The translations under genes were made by a program, and so were the position numbers. Shown one piece after another: positions 8,132 through 12,175 of a DNA stretch of 12,175 bases. Each line of letters begins with the position of its first letter. The stretch's first letter is position 1. The notes under the pieces were generated by a model that was not told where the DNA came from, did not search any database, and worked only from the letters and a program-made list of their open reading frames with translations. Origin of the DNA: Myxococcales bacterium (GTDB lineage Bacteria > Myxococcota > Myxococcia > Myxococcales > Anaeromyxobacteraceae); NCBI GenBank assembly GCA_021784495.1, contig JAJXSQ010000037.1, forward strand, positions 1 to 12,175. The letters run 5' to 3'.

Positions 8132-8150
8132 CTGCACGGTTTCCGTGCAG
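8132..8150. promoter_or_regulatory. Strong NtrC binding site (glnA enhancer)
   Basis: CTGCACGGTTTCCGTGCAG is a perfect inverted repeat: 8-bp arms, 3-bp spacer. It contains TGCAC-N7-GTGCA, the known layout of enteric NtrC sites. Its centre (8141) is about 119 bp upstream of the predicted sigma-54 start, close to the -108 and -140 sites of E. coli glnA. It lies 20 bp after the ntrC stop, but no T-run follows on the minus strand, so it is an operator and not a terminator. Confidence 0.82.
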
Positions 8151-8170
8151 GCGCCGCCGCCCGGGCGAGG

Positions 8171-9625
<1,455 letters not shown>

Positions 9626-9677
9626 GGGAGCCTCCTCAAGCAAGGGCGGGGCCAGCGGCCCTCCGGCGCCGGGGCGG

Positions 9678-10730
9678 CTACCGGAGGCCGAGCGGGAGGT
9701 AGACGTTCGCCTCGGCGCCGCCGCCGGCCCGGTTCTTCACCTCGATCCGGCCGCCGTGGGCCTCGACGATCCGGCGCGAGATGGCGAGGCCCAGCCCGGT
9801 GCCGTGCGGCTTCGAGGTCGCGAAGGGGGTGAAGAGCCGGGCCAGCATCGGCTCCGGGATCCCCGGGCCGTTGTCCTGGACCGAGATCCGCGCCAGCGGC
9901 CGGGTCCGCCCGTTCGCGGCCCGGACGCGGAGCGACGCCACCGCCGTCTCCAGGACGATCTGCGGGGACGGCAGGCCGGCGACCGCGTCGAGGGCGTTGC
10001 GGACGAGGTTCAGGATCACCTGGGTGAGCTTCTCGTCGTCGCCGTGGACCTGCGGGAGCGAGGGGTCGTAGCGCTCGAGGAAGGAGACCCGGTCGGCGCC
10101 GGGGATCCCGCGGGCGAGCACCCGGACGTCGCCGACCACGTCGTGGACGTCGACCGGGGCGCGGTGGAGCGCGGCCGGACGGGCCAGGTCGAGGAGCTCG
10201 CGGACCAGCCCGTCGACGCGCCGCGCCTCCCGGGCGATCACCTGCGCGTAGTCGCGGGCGCTCCCCTCCGCCTCCCGCGCCAGCAGCTCGGCCGAGCCCT
10301 GGAGCCCGGCGAGCGGGTTCTTGATCTCGTGGGCCAGGCCGGCGGCGAGCGCCTCGAAGTCGAGCGCCCGCTCGACCACCCGCGGCGTGCGGAGGAGGAT
10401 CACCGCCCCGACGCACGACGGGCCGTCGAAGAGCGGCGAGGCCTCGACCGAGATCGAGACGCCGGGGTCGCGCGGGCTCGGGAAGTCGGAGGACTGGCTC
10501 TCCTGCGCGAGGCGCACCCGCTCGGCCAGCATCGCGAGCTGGGCGCCGCCCGGGAGGGAGCTCGCCGGCAGCTCGGCGGCGCGCTCGCGGCTGCGGGAGA
10601 AGAACTCCTCGGCCGCCGGGTTGAGGTGGAGGACCTGGCCGCCGGATCCGACGACCAGGATGGCGTCGGAGATCGAGTCGAGGGCCGCGCGGGCGAGCGC
10701 CGCGGGCAGCGGGGGGATGGGGCCGGGCAC
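9678..10730 (-). CDS. ntrB: Nitrogen sensor histidine kinase/phosphatase NtrB
   Basis: 350 residues (E. coli GlnL 349), with no membrane segments, hence cytoplasmic. A PAS-like sensor region (about 15-115, including DSISDAILVVGSGGQVLHLN) is followed by the H-box LAAGLAHEIKNPLAG (128-142) with phosphorylated His134. The ATPase part has the N-box NLVRNALDA (241-249), G1 DNGPGI (286-291), F-box LFTPFATSK (299-307) and G2 GTGLGL (310-315). It phosphorylates or dephosphorylates NtrC depending on PII, whose gene lies just upstream. The GTG start has the strong site GGGAGGGAGC directly before it. The gap is 48 bp to glnB and 52 bp to ntrC, all on the same strand, which suggests one transcript. The HEIKNPL core and neighbours make NtrB clearly more likely than another PAS kinase. 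Confidence 0.92.
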   Translation of the reverse strand: MPGPIPPLPAALARAALDSISDAILVVGSGGQVLHLNPAAEEFFSRSRERAAELPASSLPGGAQLAMLAERVRLAQESQSSDFPSPRDPGVSISVEASPLFDGPSCVGAVILLRTPRVVERALDFEALAAGLAHEIKNPLAGLQGSAELLAREAEGSARDYAQVIAREARRVDGLVRELLDLARPAALHRAPVDVHDVVGDVRVLARGIPGADRVSFLERYDPSLPQVHGDDEKLTQVILNLVRNALDAVAGLPSPQIVLETAVASLRVRAANGRTRPLARISVQDNGPGIPEPMLARLFTPFATSKPHGTGLGLAISRRIVEAHGGRIEVKNRAGGGAEANVYLPLGLR

Positions 10731-10778
10731 GCTCCCTCCCCTAGCGCCCGGCGCGCGACGCCCGGCCGCCCGCCGGCA

Positions 10779-11117
10779 CTAGAGGGCGTCCTCGCCCCGC
10801 TCGCCGGTGCGGATGCGGATCACCTCGTCCACCGGCACCACGAAGATCTTGCCGTCGCCGATCCGGCCGGTCTTGGCCGCCTTCTCGATCACCTCGACCA
10901 CCTTGCCGACGATCGCGTCCGAGACCACCACCTCGACCTTCACCTTCGGGAGGAAGTCCACCACGTACTCGGCGCCCCGGTAGAGCTCGGTGTGCCCCTT
11001 CTGCCGCCCGAAGCCCTTCACCTCGGTCGCCGTCAGGCCGGCCACCCCGACCTCGGACAGCGCCTGCTTCACCTCGTCCAGCTTGAACGGCTTGATGATG
11101 GCCTCGACCTTCTTCAC
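10779..11117 (-). CDS. glnB: Nitrogen regulatory protein PII
   Basis: 112 residues, the exact PII length. It begins MKKVEAIIKPFKLDEVKQAL and has the T-loop YRGAEYVVDF (46-55) with Tyr51, the residue uridylylated by GlnD in proteobacteria. The C-terminal ATP/2-oxoglutarate region GRIGDGKIFVVPVDEVIRIR (84-103) is intact. As a trimer it reads 2-oxoglutarate and energy state and controls NtrB and GlnE. The start is GTG, with GAGGTGA three bases upstream. A glnK role (AmtB partner) is less likely: no amtB is adjacent and the next genes are ntrB and ntrC. The lead position suggests one operon, glnB-ntrB-ntrC, under the sigma-70-like promoter at 11180-11151. Confidence 0.95.
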   Translation of the reverse strand: MKKVEAIIKPFKLDEVKQALSEVGVAGLTATEVKGFGRQKGHTELYRGAEYVVDFLPKVKVEVVVSDAIVGKVVEVIEKAAKTGRIGDGKIFVVPVDEVIRIRTGERGEDAL

Positions 11118-11150
11118 GGCTCACCTCATGTGGATGGTTTTGGGGGCTCG

Positions 11151-11180
11151 ACGCTACGCTCGGGACGCGCGGGTGGTCAA
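11151..11180 (-). promoter_or_regulatory. Sigma-70-type promoter of glnB-ntrBC
   Basis: On the minus strand TTGACC (11180-11175) is followed after 18 bp by TAGCGT (11156-11151), which keeps the key T, A and final T of the -10 box. Transcription would begin near 11144, about 27 bases before the GTG. The -35 hexamer is the same as that of the liv promoter. No correctly spaced sigma-54 element is seen. Confidence 0.5.
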
Positions 11181-11389
11181 GGAGCGGATGCATGGTCGAC
11201 GGGCAGGCCGGTGCCGGGCGCGCGAGCAGCCGCGGCGCGGCCCCGGCGGCGCCGGGCGCCCGCGGCTCGATCCCCGGACCGACCGCGCGCCGCGGGGGGG
11301 CGCCGGTGACGAGGGCGTGGGCGGCGGCGCGCGCCGCGGCGGGGAGACATGCCCTCCCGGTGCTGCAACGCGCGGGCCACCAGGTCGTC

Positions 11390-11395
11390 TAGAAT
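11390..11395 (+). promoter_or_regulatory. -10 box directly before the hydrolase start
   Basis: TAGAAT matches TATAAT at five of six positions, and six bases separate it from the ATG at 11402. Transcription would start at or next to the A of the start codon, giving a leaderless mRNA, which agrees with the absence of a Shine-Dalgarno. No convincing -35 is found (CTGCAA at 11363-11368 is 21 bp away). Confidence 0.4.
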
Positions 11396-11401
11396 CGCCG
11401 C

Positions 11402-12175
11402 ATGGACGCCGGGGCGGCGACGCGGGAGGGCTGGATCGCCGGCGCGATCCTCCTCGGCCTCGCCGCCGCCCACGCCGTCTTCTGGCGGGTGCGGCTCGCG
11501 GTGCGGGGCGAGGAGGACGAGCGGCTCGCCGCGACGACCGCCGACGGCTGGACCCTCGCGCTGGCCCGCCACCGCCCGCGCGGCGCGCCGCGGCGGCCGC
11601 CGGTCCTCCTGGTCCACGGCCTGGCGATGAACCGGCAGGTCCTCGACCTCGGCCTCCCCGGGCGCTCGCTCGCCCATCACCTCGCCGGCGAGGGGCTCGA
11701 CGCCTTCGCCCTCGACCTGCGCGGCCACGGCGGCTCGCGCCGCGGGCCGGGGGCGCCGGGCGACTGGACGCTCGATCACTACCTGGAGCTCGACGTGCCG
11801 GCGGCGCTCGACGCGGTGCGGGCCGCGACCGGCGAGCCGCGCGTCCTCTGGGTGGGCCACAGCCAGGGGGCGCTCCTCGGCCTCGTCGCCGCCGCGCGGT
11901 ACCCGGCGCGCATCGCCGGGGTCGTCGCCCTCGCCCCGCCCTGGCGGCTCGACCCGCGGCTCGCCGCGGCGCGCCCGGGGCGCCTCCTGCTCGCCGCGCG
12001 CCTCGCCCGGCCGCTCGCCCGCGCCGTGGCCCCGCTCGCCGGGATCTGGCAGCCGCGCGCCGCCGACCTCGCCATCCGGCGCGAGGAGATGGAGCGGCCG
12101 ATCTATCGCCGGGTGCTCATGAACGCCTTCGAGCGGCCGCCGCCGGGGGTCGTGGCCCACTTCGTCGACCTGGCG
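11402..12175 (+). CDS. Alpha/beta-fold hydrolase with N-terminal membrane anchor (3' end cut by window edge)
   Basis: The first 258 codons are visible and open to the window end. A hydrophobic segment at about 11-28 (WIAGAILLGLAAAHAVFW) followed by Arg residues predicts a signal anchor with the catalytic part probably cytoplasmic. The alpha/beta hydrolase core has the oxyanion-hole strand VLLVHGLAMN (68-77), DLRGHGGS (105-112) and the nucleophile elbow VGHSQG (151-156), with Ser154 as predicted nucleophile. The catalytic Asp and His lie beyond the window. The family cleaves esters, lipids, amides or other bonds, so the substrate cannot be named. The frame is closed by TAG four codons before the ATG, which fixes the 5' limit. 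No ribosome site is visible. It is divergent from glnB and shows no sign of belonging to the nitrogen genes. Confidence 0.85.
   Translation, partial: MDAGAATREGWIAGAILLGLAAAHAVFWRVRLAVRGEEDERLAATTADGWTLALARHRPRGAPRRPPVLLVHGLAMNRQVLDLGLPGRSLAHHLAGEGLDAFALDLRGHGGSRRGPGAPGDWTLDHYLELDVPAALDAVRAATGEPRVLWVGHSQGALLGLVAAARYPARIAGVVALAPPWRLDPRLAAARPGRLLLAARLARPLARAVAPLAGIWQPRAADLAIRREEMERPIYRRVLMNAFERPPPGVVAHFVDLA

Larger units (their letters stand above)
11118..11401. other. Divergent intergenic region, glnB / hydrolase
   Basis: 284 bp between the glnB start and the hydrolase start. The glnB side holds its promoter and a short AT-richer leader. The central part (about 11200-11360) is dense G+C with no recognisable RNA, repeat or conserved protein. 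The hydrolase side ends in TAGAAT. A 66-codon frame (11192-11392) follows an AAGGAG, but its product looks random. Confidence 0.6.

Noticed and set aside
9626..9643. TTG start of ntrC six codons upstream
   Set aside because: The GTG at 9625 has GAGGAGG at ideal spacing, and that ribosome site lies inside the extension. Receiver domains begin directly at RKVLIVDDE.
11203..11215. Possible sigma-54 promoter upstream of glnB (GG...GC on the minus strand)
   Set aside because: GG (11215-11214) and GC (11204-11203) are 9 bp apart, not the strictly required 10; no NtrC-like palindrome is near.
11192..11392. 66-codon frame preceded by AAGGAG at good spacing
   Set aside because: The product is Ala/Gly/Arg/Pro low complexity with no domain, and codon use includes AGA, AGG, GGA, CAA and CAT, which are avoided by the neighbours. 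The AAGGAG overlaps the complement of the glnB -35 region.

Overview
The window is very GC-rich (about three quarters G+C by eye, with nearly every third codon position G or C). It carries Gram-negative-type genes: a lipoprotein binding protein, a sigma-54 activator, and a glutamine synthetase with an adenylylation-site tyrosine. The protein styles and the glnB/ntrB/ntrC/glnA set fit a high-GC Myxococcota or deltaproteobacterial chromosome such as Anaeromyxobacter. This assignment is an inference from protein style; no marker gene is present. I see no mobile elements, CRISPR arrays, tRNAs or rRNAs.

Left part (1-5220). A truncated response regulator (minus strand) is divergent from a five-gene branched-chain amino acid ABC importer operon, livK-livH-livM-livG-livF (plus strand). 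A clear sigma-70-type promoter (TTGACC, 17 bp, TACAAA) lies just before livK. The last four genes overlap at their stop/start codons, so the operon is compact and translationally coupled.

Middle (5205-6560). A major facilitator superfamily exporter (minus strand) converges on livF, and the two coding ends overlap by 16 bp. Upstream of it are a perfect 12-bp palindrome and then the hairpin terminator of glnA.

Right part (6562-11180, all minus strand). This is a nitrogen-regulation block transcribed leftward: glnB (PII), ntrB (sensor kinase), ntrC (sigma-54 activator), then glnA (glutamine synthetase). The 184 bp between ntrC and glnA hold a GG-N10-GC sigma-54 promoter and two 19-bp NtrC-type palindromes centred about 119 and 96 bp upstream of the predicted start. 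The inferred circuit is as follows: PII reports nitrogen status to NtrB, NtrB phosphorylates NtrC, and NtrC-P bound at the tandem sites activates sigma-54 polymerase at glnA. GlnA keeps the tyrosine used for adenylylation and GlnB keeps Tyr51 used for uridylylation, so GlnE and GlnD are expected elsewhere in the genome. The liv importer beside this block would supply organic nitrogen, but no NtrC site is visible at its promoter.

Right end (11118-12175). A divergent intergenic region holds the glnB promoter, followed by the first 258 codons of an alpha/beta hydrolase that may be translated from a leaderless mRNA.

This is mostly a conserved housekeeping nitrogen locus. The most informative novelty is regulatory: the tandem NtrC sites, and a sigma-54 promoter that itself contains the NtrC-like palindrome.
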